A DNA stretch of 64,000 bases from Adineta vaga (GCA_021613535.1 CP075495.1:14260001-14324000), one strand, 5' to 3'; positions 47,601-62,694 are shown, counted from the stretch's first letter. A program made the numbers and translations. The notes: generated by a model not told the origin, from the letters alone.

Positions 47601-50600
47601 TTTTGATGAATATTATGTAACAAGAGTTTTTGTGTGATAGCAATACGTGTCAATAAAATTTCATCATTATGATCAAAAAGATGATTATTCAAAGGATTCT
47701 TCCATATTTTTGATAAGATTTGTGGATTTTCATAATTTATTGTTATATCATCAATAATATTCACAAGAAAACATTCACGAAAATCTGATACATTTGACCA
47801 TAGATTATGATCAATTAATTGTGGTATAGATGATGATGAAATACGCATTTGACGTTGAATAATTGATACAATATCTTCTCGAACATGACTCAACGATTGT
47901 TCATCAGATGTTTGCCATTGTGTTAATCGATTTTGTCCAGTTATTATTCCTGTTAATTGAATACGATAAAAGATTTGATCAGATAATGAGGAAATTTGAT
48001 TTAAATATTGTTCGAGTATATGATTAAATCCACATAAACGTAATGATTGTATTAATTTCGATGAATTTATTGTTAATGCTGCTTGATCAAAATAAAATAA
48101 TGAATCATAATAATTATTATTCAATTGATTAAATTCTCCATAAAGATTTGGACGATTTTGAAAAAATTTATCTAAACCATAGAATTCTTCTGGTTGATTC
48201 ATATTCGAATGAATACGAACAAATAAATCAACTAATTCCGATGTATTCGATAATAAATCAATATCAGAATGATATAAATGTATTGAATAATCATTATCCG
48301 GTAAAATTGATCTAAAAATAACAATAATAAAAAGTTTTATGTCGAGAAAATTTGTTGAATTATCTCCTTTCTTTCTCTCTTTACCTTTGTTTTGTTGTCC
48401 AAATATCCGTATAGATAATAGCTGATTGATAACATTGATATTTCGATGCACATTTTGCTAATTGAAAATAATCGATATCTAACCAAAAATGATTATCAAA
48501 ATTGAGACTTGTCGATTTTCCTCCATTGCGTTTTGTTAAACTATCAATTGGACATTGATTTAAATAATGAATCGTTCGAAAAATACATTGAGCTATTTGA
48601 CTATAAACAACATTCTTTTCATTGGAATTTTCTAATAATTGTTCGATTAAAAACGAAACATTTTTTGTTAAAATTTCTCGCAAATTTAATTTCATTGGTA
48701 ATACTAATAAACAATGAATTAAATAAGGAAAGATTTTCTTTCCAAATTCGATTTTTAATTGAATTAAATGATTTAATTGATAGAATAAGAATACATATGG
48801 ATGTCCAGTTTCCTTTTGTTCAAAATAATAATATTCAATTTGTTTAAATAGGAAATTTATTAATGAAAGAAACCATTTTTCAAATGAAGATTTCGATTCT
48901 ATTAACCAAGGATTTGATGATGAAATGAAATTTGATTGAAATTTTCTTATTGAATTGATCGAAGAAAGAAATGGTTTGATATAAATTTGAATTAAATCAT
49001 TATTCAAATGTTTTTGATAAAGTTCTTGACCAAGAGAATGATTTAAGATTAGTTTTAATGTATAACGTGTACATTCAACAATTTCTTGTTCTTTATCAAT
49101 TAAATGAAACATAATTAAATCTTCAATAATCCAGATGGGAATTGGTTCATAGAGATCTTCATCAAGATTTTCTTCGTTCTTATCGAAGAGAAATAATGAA
49201 CATTTGGATAAACATTTTCCTGCAAGAATATGATTGTGTTTAGAAGTGATACATTCGATTAATTGTTGTTTAACTGAAGAGACTATTGTTGGATTGATAT
49301 CAAGAGAATGTTTGAAAGAATTTTGTCGTTCATTTTCAAGATGATTATGAAACATATTCAATATCCATTCAACTGGTAATGATGAACGACGAAGAGATAG
49401 ATAGAAAAGATAATCCGATGTTGTTATTGATTGATGTTTTCGTTTTATTTCAATTTTGATATAATCTCTAGATAAAAATCAAATCGATATCGGTTTTTTG
49501 TTTGTTAAGTAGGAGAAAAAAAAGAAGTTATTTACAATTTTTCAATTGTATATGAAAGTAAATTGAATACGGAATCATTATCATGTTTTATTGTTTGATA
49601 AATATGAATTAAAATCATTTGAATACGTTCTTTTGTTAAATATTCATCATAATTTATTAAAATTGAAACAATATCAGGAATATGATTAAGATAAATTGAT
49701 GAATCGAAGGCAAGTCCTTTGATACATAATTGATGAAGAAGTTTACATAGAATATTTAAAATTTTATCATTTAATTTTTGTTGATAGATTTCATGATATT
49801 TAATTTGTGAATATTTTTCGATATATCGTAATAGAATATAAGTTGAATCACGTAAAATACTATGTAGATATTCATTATCTATTATATTTAATAATATATC
49901 CGTGAGAAATAATGAAAATATATTAAATAAACGAAGTTGTTCATGAAGAGAATCTGTTGAGAATAATTGTGATGATAAACACAGAAGAATTTCTCCAATA
50001 TCCTAAAAAAAATTATATGAAATTGTCAAAACTATCAACTGTAAGAGGTGAAAAGTAAATTCTTATACCGTTAATTTCATGAATAATTCAAGTAACGTTT
50101 TCATATTCATTATTTGTTTAATATAATCTAATGTTGTTTTTATTATTGACCAAGAATAAACAGGTAAGATTGATTGTGGTGACCATGGATCATAAAATTC
50201 ATTATCTTGATCGTTTTGATAAGTTAGGAAAAGTTTGAAAATGATTATTGTTAATTTTTGTTTTATTAAACGATTATATTCTGATTTTGTAATGAATTTT
50301 TCAATAGTTTGTCGATGTTCTTCTGCACATTTGTTTTTCTTTATTAATAATGGTAAAAGAAACGCTTGTATTTGAGGAAAATATTCAATTAATGAAGATT
50401 TTATATCGGGAAATAGTCCAATTAATTCTCGACGTTCTTTTATTGTGGAAAGAAAATAAGTTGCAAAGATAAATGAACGATAGTCTTCATTGAGATGATC
50501 AATTGGAAAAAATTCCCATGGAAAATCTTTAATTTCATAAGATAATTGTTGATGATAGAATTGAATCATTCTTTGTACGGAAATATTCTTTGGTAGAAGA

Positions 50601-53600
50601 TATTTAACAATATTCTTTGATAATTTCTTTTCAAGTCCAAGTTGAATCAAATAAAATCCGATTTGATTTGAAAGATATTCACTTAGATCGATTAGATAAG
50701 GAAATAATGATGAATTAATTTCGATTAATTCATGATAGATCTTTTCTTGTTCTTCCGATGATTTCAATTGATTATTTTCATAGAACATCTTCACACAAAG
50801 TTTATTGACTTGTATTCGAACTAAATACGATGAATCATTGAGTATAGTTTGTATTTCATTAAGTGGAATAGTTTCATCTTGAACGAGAATTTGTTTGATT
50901 TCAACGATTGATTTTCTAATATGTTGATTTAATAGATGACTTTTATTCATTGTCATTTGCCAGAAGGCATCGATGATCTTTTTCATATGTAACCAATTTT
51001 CATCGATGAAGAAATCTTGTCGAATTTGTTTATAGAATTGATGAAGAAATAAATGAAAATATTCAAATAATTGTTGACATAGACGAATATCACGACGATA
51101 GATACGAAATGATTCAGTAAATAAATTGGTTAGATTTTCTAAATCATTAGGACGAAGAATAAATGTTTTCTTTCGAGAAATAAATGAGAAGAATTTGAGT
51201 AAATATTCATAAGAAATTGGATCAGGTAAGGAAAGTTCTTCGAGATAAACATAAATCTTTTCATCAAGAATACGAATTAATAGATTTTGATTTGATTGAT
51301 AAGTGAGAGAAGAATTGAATAGGAAAGATTTTGAAGAATTCTCTTGATCATATGTTGCTTGAAAACAAAGAAGAAGAAGGATTTCGAAAGATTGAAGTAA
51401 GAAGAATTTATCATTCGATTGATTATCAATTGGACATTGAATACCTTCGATATCGGATGATTTTTTTGTTGGAGATAGTTCTTGAATTGAATAATTGTAT
51501 AAATAGGAAAGAAATTTCGGTTCAAGAAATCCATAGAGAATCGAAGAGAATTTATTTAATGAAGGAGAAATTGGTTTAAGTAATGATGAAGATGTTGATA
51601 AATAAATGGAATTTTTTAAATGTTCAAATAAATCATTAATAAATGGAATTTCATGAGTTTTATCATAATGATAAACTGTTTCATCAGTTAATTCAGTAAA
51701 GAGAATTTGAATATTTTCAAGAAATGTAATTAGATTCTTCAGATTGAATTGATTCGATGAAATATAATTGAAGAATATGAAGAATATGAATACCAAGAAA
51801 TGCAAAATGAAGAATTAATCGATTACGTTCACCCTAAATAGACAAATTTGTATAGAGAAAATTGATTCTATTGAGAAAATTTTCTTACTAAATGTTTGTC
51901 TTTCAATTGTTGAATAAATCGAATTTGTTTTTCATAGATTTCTAAAATACGTTTGAAAATAGTCAAATTTAATTCACATGTATTCATTTTTGTATGAAAT
52001 TCTTCTTCATTTGATTGTTGTTGATTAACTGGATTTAGTAACTTTAATTGTAACCATTGATATTCGATTTGATCAAATTCATTTAAAATTAAATCTTGTT
52101 TTCTCTTGTCATTTGTTTGAAATGGTAATGTATCAAAAGAACTGAATTGCATTAGAATTGTTGCACATAGATGAGTATATTCCGGTGAATAGGATGAAAA
52201 AAATATGGATAAATCATATTCATTATGACGATATGAAGTAATAAGATCTGGTAGAAATTTATTTATGAATTTATTTTCATCTTCAGAAGAATATTGACGA
52301 TTGAACGAATGTGTTAAATAATTGAAAATCGATTTCATTGATGTTATAGATGAACATGAACAGAGATGTGATAGAGAGAAATGTTTATTTGGTAGAATTT
52401 CGATGACATAAGATTCACATATAGAAATATGTATTAAGGGTTGAATTAAAAGTATTAATTCTGATGTTAATTGACAATGTGTTGTATGAGTTAGAAGAAG
52501 ATGAAGACATCGAAGTGCATTGACGAGAAGTGATGGTCTAAATATAGAAAGAATTTGAAAAATTCATTGCAAAAGACAAATTATTACCTTCGTTCATCAG
52601 TTAAATATCGTTTGAGTACATTCATATAATAATCACAATCTGTTATAGATAATATCATATTTCGTTCGAGTTGTACTGAAAGTATTTGAAAACTAATTGA
52701 ATACGAAGATTTTTAAAATAATATCAAAGAAAAATTTGAATGTCTTTTTACCCAACAGCTTGATGATAGGAATCAATTGATTGAAATAGATTTTGAAATG
52801 ATTTCATTTGTGCATCAGTATTTGTTGAGATTGAAGTTGAATGTTCATAACGTGTTCGTTTGGCACTTGGTTCAAACAATTCATCAGTATCAATATCCAT
52901 AAGTTCATTTTTAATGAAAATTTCATTTGAAGAAAGCTATCGACATATGATTGAATTTATTTCAAAAAGAAGACGATCGAAAATACTCACTTGATAAAAT
53001 ACACTACTTGCTAAATGAAGTAAATCATATCGAATAAGAAATTCACTTTGATTTTGTCGATTATTTAAACGTTTTAAACATATTTCATCAATTTCTCTTA
53101 AAACTAAATCATTTATATCTCGAAGATTTTTCTAAACGAACAAGTTCGATGAGAATTTTTTAGCAAAAAAGATTTCATTTCATACCATCCAGATATCATC
53201 GTAAGTTTCTAAGGTATATTTTCTATGACATGGATGATGAATACTTAGTTGTAAACGACAAAATTTGATAATTTCCGTCTAAAATTTTCCGAGAAAGAAT
53301 TGTCTTTTCATCTCTTTAGTTCTTACTTTTGGCTTATCACTACATTTTCTTCTCCAAATATCGAGAATAGATGGTAGAAATTCATAACCTAATCGAAAGA
53401 CTTCATCTGGTAGATCAAATAAATATTTCCATGACCAAATATTGAGTGAACAAAGAAAATTTTCAATCACCGAAAAATGATTCGAATTTCTAGAAATTTT
53501 CAAGATTTAAACAAAGATTTGTCATTATTGATACTACATACGTTAGTTGTTCAATTTCATGTTGAAGAAAATCAAATAAATCTTTTTGTAATAATGATTT

Positions 53601-54435
53601 ACTCGAATCTAAATCATTGTAAACAACTAATTTCTCTAGAAGATATTTCAAATAAGAACTATAAAGTGCTTGATCACTTTCACGAAATGTTTTTTCAGAA
53701 TTTTTCGATAATGACATGTATAATTCACATAAATCTATGAAAAATCAATTGAAAAATGCCGACGTACAAAGATTTTGTCTTACCAATCCATTCTTGTTCT
53801 CGTAATTCATTAATATATTTATGAAAACAAAGAACATTATGAATTAATATATGATTAAGTTCTCGAATGACGATAGTACAAGATGACCATGCTTCACTTG
53901 TAATTATTGAAAGAATAGATTCAAGAAGAGAACGACCATCAAGTTGTGGACCATCTGAATAATATTGAAAGATGATTTTATTTAGTATTGTTAGTACATA
54001 CGTGTATTTGCATGTTCAATCAATGTTTTAAATAATTTTATCGCATCTTGATATTTGATATCGGTTGGTAAAGATTTTCCTGATTTACTTCGAATATTTG
54101 ATAATTCATTGATGGTATATTCTCGAATAATCTATAGATTTCAAAATAGAAATCATTATAAATTTAAAGTATATACAAACATTGAACATTTCATTCCATG
54201 TTGTTGAATGTTTATTCGTATTTTCATCATTTATTTGATTATCTAATAAATCATGTGTTCGATTGTCTTTCAGTAAATCAATAAATGTTTCCACATTTCT
54301 CTAAAAAACTTTTTCATTGTATAATAAAATCATATTCTATCTTTTTTTTTGTTTTTTTACCTTTCGTTCAGTTATCGTTGTGGATGAGACAAGAACATGG
54401 AGACATTTGCGAAGAGCTAATTCTATCGCATCCAT
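44697..54435 (-). CDS. ATM: ATM serine/threonine kinase (DNA damage checkpoint PIKK)
   Basis: Roughly twenty exons span 9.7 kb and encode about 2,900 residues by estimate, near the 3,056 of human ATM. Exon 1 starts at 54435 (MDAIELALRKCLHVLVSS, then TERK). A long region of alpha-helical repeats follows, including single exons of about 1.7 kb (51805-50070) and 1.0 kb. The FAT region covers roughly 49-46.3 kb. The kinase domain is complete: GKDDLRQDAVMQQLF, the catalytic loop GYIVGLGDRHVQNIL, and HIDLGVAFDQGKMF with the Asp of the metal site. These three blocks are diagnostic for ATM among PIKKs. PETIPFRLTRDVIDGLGI and a Ser/Pro-rich insert follow. The FATC tail (44871-44697) ends NLSQLFAGWQPYL. 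ATM is recruited to double-strand breaks and phosphorylates checkpoint proteins. No frameshift was seen in the exons I followed. Confidence 0.93.
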
Positions 54436-55159
54436 TGTTGTCTAGAGAGAGAAAAGAAAGAAGACAATTAGAAAAATAGATATTAATAAATATAGAATAC
54501 AAGTATTTCTTCATGACAGCGTAATTACATTTTTTTATACACGTGTCTGTGTGTCCTAAGAATTTATTGTAGAATGAATCATCAGATCTGTCAAACTAGC
54601 TGATTTTATTTCATCGGTAGGAATAATTCATAATAAAGATCGAAAGGTAAAGACTTTTTTTTCATTGATCTTAAAGATTGTAATGATTCAATAACAGAGT
54701 GAAAATTTGACAGGATAACATCATTATCAATCCAAGCTGTTTTAGTTTGAATAACTATGAATAAAAGTATATCTATTGTATTATATTTAGAATTCAATTT
54801 CTTTCTTTTATTGAAAATAATTTTGTTTGTCGAACGGAAGAGAAAAGAAACTGATAGGGTACTATAATTTAATATATATTTTAAGAAAAATATCAAAAGA
54901 TGACGCAAAGTGACGTTGAATGCACCTATAAATATATATTCTTTGTCAATTTTGATATCGAATGAAGTAATAGTTCTATTTCGAATAAAGTTCTAGTTAG
55001 TTAAATGTCTAACAAAGTGATGTACCCATGTACAAATATGCCTAACTGTATTTGTTTCGTTCATTCGTTATTGACTAGAAATTCTTCAGTCAGTCAAATC
55101 GAAACATACGATCATTATTCTTCCGTTTTTGAGCGTCGACAAAATTTTTGTCCTACAAA
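54436..55159. promoter_or_regulatory. Divergent promoter region between ATM and the decarboxylase
   Basis: 725 bp separate the start codons of ATM (-) and the decarboxylase (+). It is AT-rich with no certain TATA box. A short frame at 54606-54908 on the minus strand has no family motif. Confidence 0.4.
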
Positions 55160-57439
55160 ATGAAAATATTTAAGAAAGTTTTGAATTCTGTGTTTAATCA
55201 CACGTCCTGTGCGATTGCTAATGATGATATTGAGTATGTAGAAAATTCTTTCATGAAATTTTTCATTTAGAAATCATTATTATTTATTTAGTGTCGAAAA
55301 TAAACCAAATAAAAGTAAATCTAAACGAGCAGAAACATCACCAGTGCAAAATGAATCTACATCAACTTCAAATACAACAGGTATGGATCATGAAGAATTT
55401 CGTCGTTATGGAAAAGAAATGGTTGATTATATAGCCGATTATTTAACAAATATCAGGTGAGAAATATTCAAATCATATCGATCTTTTTCTTTATCATTAT
55501 CGTCGATAAATCCTAGTGAACGTCGAGTAACACCTGAAGTTGAACCAGGTTATTTACGACCAATGTTACCACGAAATGCACCCGAAAAAGGTGAAGCATG
55601 GGAAGATATAATGAAAGATGTCGAACGAACCATCATGCCTGGTATAACACATTGGCAACATCCACGTTTTCATGCATATTTTCCTGCCGGAAATAGTTAT
55701 CCATCGATCCTTGCAGAAATGCTTTCATCCGGTCTTGGTGTACTCGGTTTTTCATGGGCAGCAAGTCCAGCATGTACAGAACTTGAACCGATTATGCTCG
55801 ATTGGCTTGGTCGAATGATGTCTCTACCAAGTAGTTTTCTTCCATTCAATCGTGCACATGATAATGATGAAATAGAAATGTCGATTTCGAATGCAGATTG
55901 TGAATCTAATCATAATGGAGGCGGTGTGCTTCTTGTAAATAATGTTTAATTAATTTCATTGAAATATTCTGATTTTATTCTATTTAGGGATCAGCAAGTG
56001 AATCCATCTTAGTCGCTATGTTAGCAGCTCGAACAAATAAAATGGAGAGTAAACGTTCGGAAAAACCATCGATTGAAGATGGACAAATCTTATCAAAACT
56101 TGTTTGTTATACATCAAAACTTGTATGAAGATCACAATGTAGAGAAGGAGAAAAATATGAATGAAGATTTTTGTTTTCATTCTTTCAGGCTCATTCATGT
56201 GTAGAAAAGGCTGGTTTAATTGCAATGGTTAAAGTTCGTCAATTAGCTGTCGATGAACATCATTCATTACGAGGACAAACACTTGATGAATGTATACAAG
56301 CTGATAAACAAAAAGGCTTAATTCCGTTTTTTGTTCGTATTAATTTGTCTTTTATGTATTTGAAATGAAGAGATTTATTTTTCTATTTAATTTATTTAAA
56401 TAGGTATGTGGTACATTAGGTACAACATCATGTTGTTCATTTGATAATTTCGAAGAACTTGGTCAAATATGTCGACGAGAAAATCTTTGGTTTCATGTTG
56501 ATGGTGCTTATGCTGGTTCAGCACTGATTTGTAAGGAATTTCAATATTTAATCAAAGGATTTGAAGTAAATTGTTTTCATTTGTTCACTCAATGCTTCAT
56601 GGATATAGTTTCTGTTTTTTAGTATGTTAATTCATTTAATACAAATCCAAATAAATGGTTATTGATGAATTTTGATTGTTCATGTTTTTGGTAATCATTT
56701 ATTTTTCTTTCGTTTCTGTTTATATTTTTTATCTTGATAATATTAGGGTACAAGATAAATGTGCAGTGATTAATGCGATGTCGGTGGATCCACTTTACCT
56801 TCAACATAAACATGCAGAAAAAGCAACAGATTTACGAGTAAGAAAGAGCTTTTTTCTTATTTCATTATAGTTCGTGAAAAATATATATATATTTAGCATT
56901 GGGGTATTGCGTTAAGTCGTCGATTTCGATCACTTAAATTATGGTTTACCATTCGAAGTTATGGTGTTGAAGGTCTCCGACATTATATTCGCGAAGTAAG
57001 ATCCTAATTTATCTAATCTCATTTTCTATATCGAATTCATTTTTTCATTATAGCATTGTCGTTTAGCGAAACTATTTGCTAGTCTAATAAACGAAGATGT
57101 TCGTTTTGAAATGATCGGAGATGTTGTACTTGGACTTGTTTGTTTTCGTATAAAAGTATGTTTTCTTTTTGAAATAAAACAAAATCATGAAATTTCTCGT
57201 TCATCTAGGGTAAAAACAAATTAACACAAAAGTTATTATTACGTTTAAATGATTCGGGACAAATACATGTTGTACCATCAATGGTTAATGAACTCTTTTT
57301 CATTCGTTTTGCTATTTGTGCTAAGGATGCTTCGGAACTTGATATGCATATTGCATTTCAAATCATTCAAACACATACTGATGGAGTTCTCTTTGAATAT
57401 AAAAAATCAACATCATCGACATCAATTCGTAAAGTTTAA
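55160..57439 (+). CDS. Aromatic-L-amino-acid / tyrosine decarboxylase (group II PLP enzyme)
   Basis: Eleven exons, about 560 residues. The family makes dopamine, serotonin, tyramine or histamine by decarboxylation. After a 55-residue polar extension the core begins [20 protein letters not shown]. Landmarks are [44 protein letters not shown], the cofactor-stacking His in [28 protein letters not shown], the PLP-phosphate Asp in [12 protein letters not shown], and the Schiff-base Lys in [36 protein letters not shown] follows, whose flexible-loop Tyr favours decarboxylation over oxidative deamination. GLVCFRIKG lies near the end. It is closest in feel to DDC and tyrosine decarboxylase, and substrate choice is not settled by sequence. 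The gene converges on the GPCR at 57895. Confidence 0.9.
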
Positions 57440-57894
57440 TATTTATTTCAAAAGAAATTTTTTTCTCTACTTTTTCTAGTCATACGTATTTCATAGAAGA
57501 TGATTTTTTTTTCTATGCTGTCTCAATTTTCCTCTCTGTCTTCTTCTTCTTCTTCTTTTTTTGTGTGTACTTGTATTTATAAATAATTTATTTTTCTTAA
57601 CTGTATAATTTATAATTTTTCTAAATGAATTTTTTTTCCCAGGAGGAGAAATCAAGAATATATAAGATATCTTTGTGATAATAAAGAGTATATCTTACTG
57701 TTTATTACGAATGATAACTGAAGATTGATCGTGTCAACATATGGAAGATAATTTTCGAAGACTGGATTCTAATAAGATGTCATAATCATCTATTATATAT
57801 ATATATATGTATATTTTTGTAAATAAGAAAGAAGATTTCTTTTGATATAAAAAAAGCAACAGCAACAAGAGAAAATTTAATCATTGTAATTAAG
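57440..57894. other. Intergenic region between convergent genes
   Basis: 455 bp contain the 3' flanks of the decarboxylase and GPCR genes, a TTC run near 57541-57560 and a TA run near 57795-57806. No gene is seen. Confidence 0.5.
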
Positions 57895-59335
57895 TTAAAC
57901 CTTAAGAAAAACTAATTTATCTTGTTCAAGAAGATTTTCATCATTAGTTGGATTGAGTGTATCATGTTTATTATTTGAAGTTGAACTCAATTTCCATCTT
58001 GCACTATGTGGACTTTGAATTGATGATGTTATTGTTATTCCACCGCAATTGGTTTGACTTGTAAATGAATGTTGATCATGATGATTAAAATTTGGTTGAT
58101 GAATTTGTAAATATTTTGTATTTGTGGAATTGATTTTTATTGTATGTTGATCTTTCAAATCATTCGTCACTGGTAACATACAGATTGATGTCGAACGAAA
58201 ACGTCGTTGATCTTGATATTCAACTAATACACGACGAAATTGTTGTGGTGTCGATGTACGTCGTTGATTGACAGCATTCATCATATCTGTATGTAACATT
58301 GTAGCAAAACTTGGTTTCGCTCGAAAATGTATTGTTTTCATTAATACATGACGAAATTCTGTACCCGATAGACAATAACTTAATATACTTGCATAATTAA
58401 AATACATAAGAATATTATAAACTGTCCATTGAATACGTCGACAACGCATATCATCAAGTGACGCTTTATGTGATAATAAATCGATAATAAATGCTGTAAC
58501 TGGTAATGTTGTTGCAACAAAGACAAATGATGAACAAATCATCATTAAACATAATGAACGTAGACGATTTGTTGCTTTGGAACGACTAACAATTTCACTT
58601 TTTCTATTAGGACCGGAAACAAGAAATACACGATTAATAACAGTTAAATTACAAAGAATTATAAATATAAATGGGATAATAGTGACAAGAAACATATCAA
58701 TCCATGTATAGATATGTTCGAAAAAATGTACATAATCAGGATGTAAATAACATTGTTGATATTGGAATGGATTAACAGTAGAACCTGTAGAATTGAAAAG
58801 CTTTTGTTGTTGATGATTATCATCACCTTGAACAAAGATTAATAGATGGATATTTGATAATGAGAGAACAGCAAAGACAATCGTTGAGTTGATTGATGCT
58901 TGCCGTGTTCGACACCATTTCGATGTATATATAGGAAATTTAACTGCAACATAACGATCTAAATTTAAGCAACATCGAAACCAAGATGAAAGATGAAGAG
59001 TATTACTAAAATAAATCAAATCAAATCAATCTTTCTTTCTTTCTTTCAAGAAAATAAACTTACTAGAAGAAGAAAACATGTAATTTACATAATAATGTTC
59101 CTTGTATATGAATATGAAAATTCGATGATAAAAGTAAATCACGTAATAAACCAATATATAAAAGAACTGTATCAGCAATTGCCATAAATGTTAAATAACG
59201 ATAAACACTATGTTGTCTCATTTGAATTAAAACAATAATTGACAAAAGATTTCCAACTGTTCCAATTCCGAGTAAAAATGGATAAGTATATAATTCAATG
59301 TGACGTGCAATTTCTTCTCGAAGTGAACAATTCAT
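57895..59335 (-). CDS. Class A (rhodopsin-type) G protein-coupled receptor, peptide-receptor-like
   Basis: Two exons (59335-59064, 59005-57895) join in frame to 460 residues. The N-terminus is short with an N-glycosylation site (MNCS). TM1 has GIGTVGNLLSIIVL (GN motif), TM2 has FMAIADTVLL with the sodium-site Asp, TM3 starts at a Cys and ends NLDRYVAV. The second loop has the partner Cys (QCYLHPDY). TM6 is FVFVATTLPVTAFII, and TM7 is NILMYFNYASILSYCLSG in place of NPxxY. Position 3.32 is Phe rather than the Asp of amine receptors, so a neuropeptide ligand (FMRFamide or related) is more likely. A long polar C-terminal tail of about 150 residues follows. The ATG at 59335 is preceded by an in-frame GTG and is the first true start. 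Confidence 0.88.
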
Positions 59336-62300
59336 TGTCACTATTTTCGACTAATAATAATTGAACTAATAAGACGCTAACTGACGGTAATCATTGCTCT
59401 AGGGAAAAGAAGAGAAATCATTCAATTTTAAAGATAAATATGAAAAAGAGAAAAGAGAAGAGAAGAATTCAGCTTTTGTTTTCAGGTATTTTTCTGATTT
59501 TTGTCTCCAATGTCACGCGAACAAACTGATTAGAAGATAATAGAAAAAAAAACGAGAAAAAGATTTCTTTGCTTCAAATGACAACCAACAGACGTCATCA
59601 ACATGTCGATTTGTATTACACAGTTCGTTAAAAGGAAAACATAGAACGTCATAAAAAAAAGAAAGAACTTATCCAATACTTATAATTAGTACATAGATGA
59701 AATGCCGGTTATTTGTCCAAATAGTCAACATAAACAAATCAATTTTCATCATGTGTTCTAGCGAAAGAGAATAAAATGAATTCGAAATTTATTCGATGGG
59801 TACACACTTTGACTACTTTCCGTATTCTTTCTTCAGATCGAACAATAGATATTATCAATGTACAGATTGCAAATTTTCTCAAGTAGAATCTTATCGATCG
59901 AACAATAGACGAAAAAAGCGAAAGAAACGGTTTTTTTTCTGTGATCTTCGAAGAAAAAAAAAACAGAAAATAAGAAATGTGTTTTCTCTCTCGCTGTTTC
60001 TCGATTATCTTGATATAGTTTTGATCTAGAAAAGATTTGTAAAATATAAAAAAAAAGAAATCTAACCTCTTCTCAAATAACACTTTTGCTATTTCTTGTG
60101 TGAAAGCAAACATAAAAATAGAAGATAAAGAAGAATATTGTCGACTAATTCTTCGTTTTTCTTGTTTTGATAAAGATTCCGATCGATTAGAATATCTACA
60201 TTAATCGAAACGTGAACAAAAACAAAACGTACTCACTAGTTATTCATTGATCAATTCCCTGTATGATTTGAATCAGTAGAATATCTTAAAACCAGACGTT
60301 CGAGATGTTAACGAGAAAATAACAACGAAAAATTACTCGATTCTATTATATGTGATGTGTGACATGCCAACTAATTCCCTAGTGAACTTAACATTTTGTA
60401 TGTTATTGTTCAACATTATTCTCAAAACAAGTCTATTGGAAAAAATAAGCCTGTATCACAACTATGTTTTCTTTGTCGATCGTCATCAGTCTTTCTCTTC
60501 TTTCTCTTTGCATGTCTCTATCTCGTTCTTATTCTCTCTCTCTCTCTCTGTCTGTGTCTCTTAAAAGAAACAATCTTGTTGTTGTTTTATTTTATGAATT
60601 ATGTGTATAGAATCTCCTCTATTGTTGCTGTCATCTAATGACGCGCCCATCTTTCATCACCGTCCAATTTCTGAGTTGTTTCTTTGAGTACGACACGGCA
60701 CAATATATGTGTGTTGACACAACATTGAAATTAAGAAAAAGAACGAGAAAGAAAAGAGATTGAAGAATTCACAAAAAAAAATATTCGGTATGTAAAAAAA
60801 GACAGTCACTAAGCAAGATCAAGATACTTTAACGGAAGCTACTCATGATAGACGGGTCAGAGAAAAACAATATCATATATTTAATGGGCAAAGCAATCAA
60901 TCAATCTTTCTTTTATTCTTTTTTTTCTTCTTCTTCTGTCTCTCCATTGGCATATAGCATCAGAGCACGAGCGTACGACGATCATGTCCCGAGATGATAC
61001 ATACTTGCCTACATCAATCGGTCTTTATTTCATGTCACAGTTGTTTGAATAATGTTTTCTTTGTTTTTTTTTCTCGAATGATTTGATTTTTTTCCTTCTA
61101 TCTCAATTCATACCTCCCACATACACAGCATATGTGTATTCACAATAGTGTGAAGGAGTCATTATGGTAATATGAGGAGACCTTTATAAAAGCATGCATT
61201 CGATTTATTGAATAATATAACATAGTCACATGGTTCATCTTACTGCAAAGAGAAAAACATATATCGAAGTGTAGTTTGATAAAGGTAATATGAATAGTTC
61301 AAATATTTTCTCATTAGTTATTCTAGACGAAAGAATTCTTGTCTAATTATCGGAACTTTTTATAACAGATTTTTTTCTTCGTCTATCGATGTCAAAATAG
61401 ACGCAACGTTAAAAGTGGAATGTCAATTCGAATTAACGACAAATATGTCTTTCTCTTCAATGCTTGAGAAAAACAATCATTAATGAATAATCTATCGAAC
61501 TATTATCTCATAGTAAGAACAAGAAATCGATTGCATCATTGAAGATAAATGACACTCAAAGAAGAATGTCAAGACTATATCTATATCAGACTGTTAGATC
61601 GATACCACTTTCTCAAATCGAGCTCAAGGACACATTCATTGTCATAATCATTATCATTATCAACAAGCGAATATTTCTTTTCAACGTTATGTGAATGTAA
61701 ATTAGGCGTATTTCTCATACATATACATTTCTATGTTAAACAAATTTTCTATCTAACAAACATATTAATATACATGAAGTAGAATTATAAGAAGCACGTC
61801 TTGAAAGGGCACACTGAATAGCTAGCTATAAGAGTAGAGCAAGGTCTAAAAAAAAGTAATCTATAATTCTGTTAAAGATCTACCATAACTTAATGATTAT
61901 TTTTCTATTAGATTCGACATTTTTATGATTAAATGAATACATTTTTCTTTGCATAATCAATCGATTGATATTTATAAGAAGCGATTCTTTATGATAAGAA
62001 AAAGGAAAACCTCAAGAGTATCAACATACTAACAACTTACGAAAGAAGAACGCTACGAACATCCACAATAAACTTTATACCCATGATGAGAAAAGAAAGT
62101 TCTTCAAGATAATGAATAGATTGTCCCTCAAATCTCTCTTTCTTTTTTTTTCTTCTCTGTTAAACATTACCGAACTAAGGACTTCGTGTCAATGCCAATG
62201 AAAATTAGAGATTTTTGATTGAACACCATCGATCATTGTTGATAGAAATTGTCTCATGAATAATTATTTTCATAGAACTCTGGAAAAAAAAACCTCTTCA

Positions 62301-62694
62301 AATGGGACCTTGACTTCTTTATATATATATATCTTTTTTTTGTGGTTTGCATTAATTGTAGACTATACATCAATAAATAAAATCTTTTCTTCTTATTGAA
62401 ACATAGATTGACTAGACTATTGATTAAAACATACATCAAACAGATTACCATGCAATACATAACTTTCTTCTTCTTCTTCTAAATACATTAAGTATATGCA
62501 TAACTAACGGAAGTCTATATTGAGAAACATATATATTAGATTTTCATTCAACAGAAGACAAATCTGTTACATGTATTTTAAACTCTATGAATAATTCATC
62601 GAGAGAAATTTGTTGTTTTTTTTTACTCGTTTACTCTTTACAATATATACAGTACTGCAAAAGTCAATAGATCAAATAAAATTAGAATACTTTG
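59336..62694. other. Intergenic, simple-repeat-rich, no supported gene
   Basis: 3.4 kb of AT-rich DNA holds poly-A and poly-T runs, a CT microsatellite near 60531-60551 and TTC-type runs near 60926-60938 and 62465-62480. The left part must carry the GPCR promoter. Short frames here are low in complexity and show no motif. Confidence 0.5.

Noticed and set aside
50063-51805. 580-codon single frame as a separate gene
   Set aside because: It is a long internal exon of ATM, in the same strand and order as its flanking exons.
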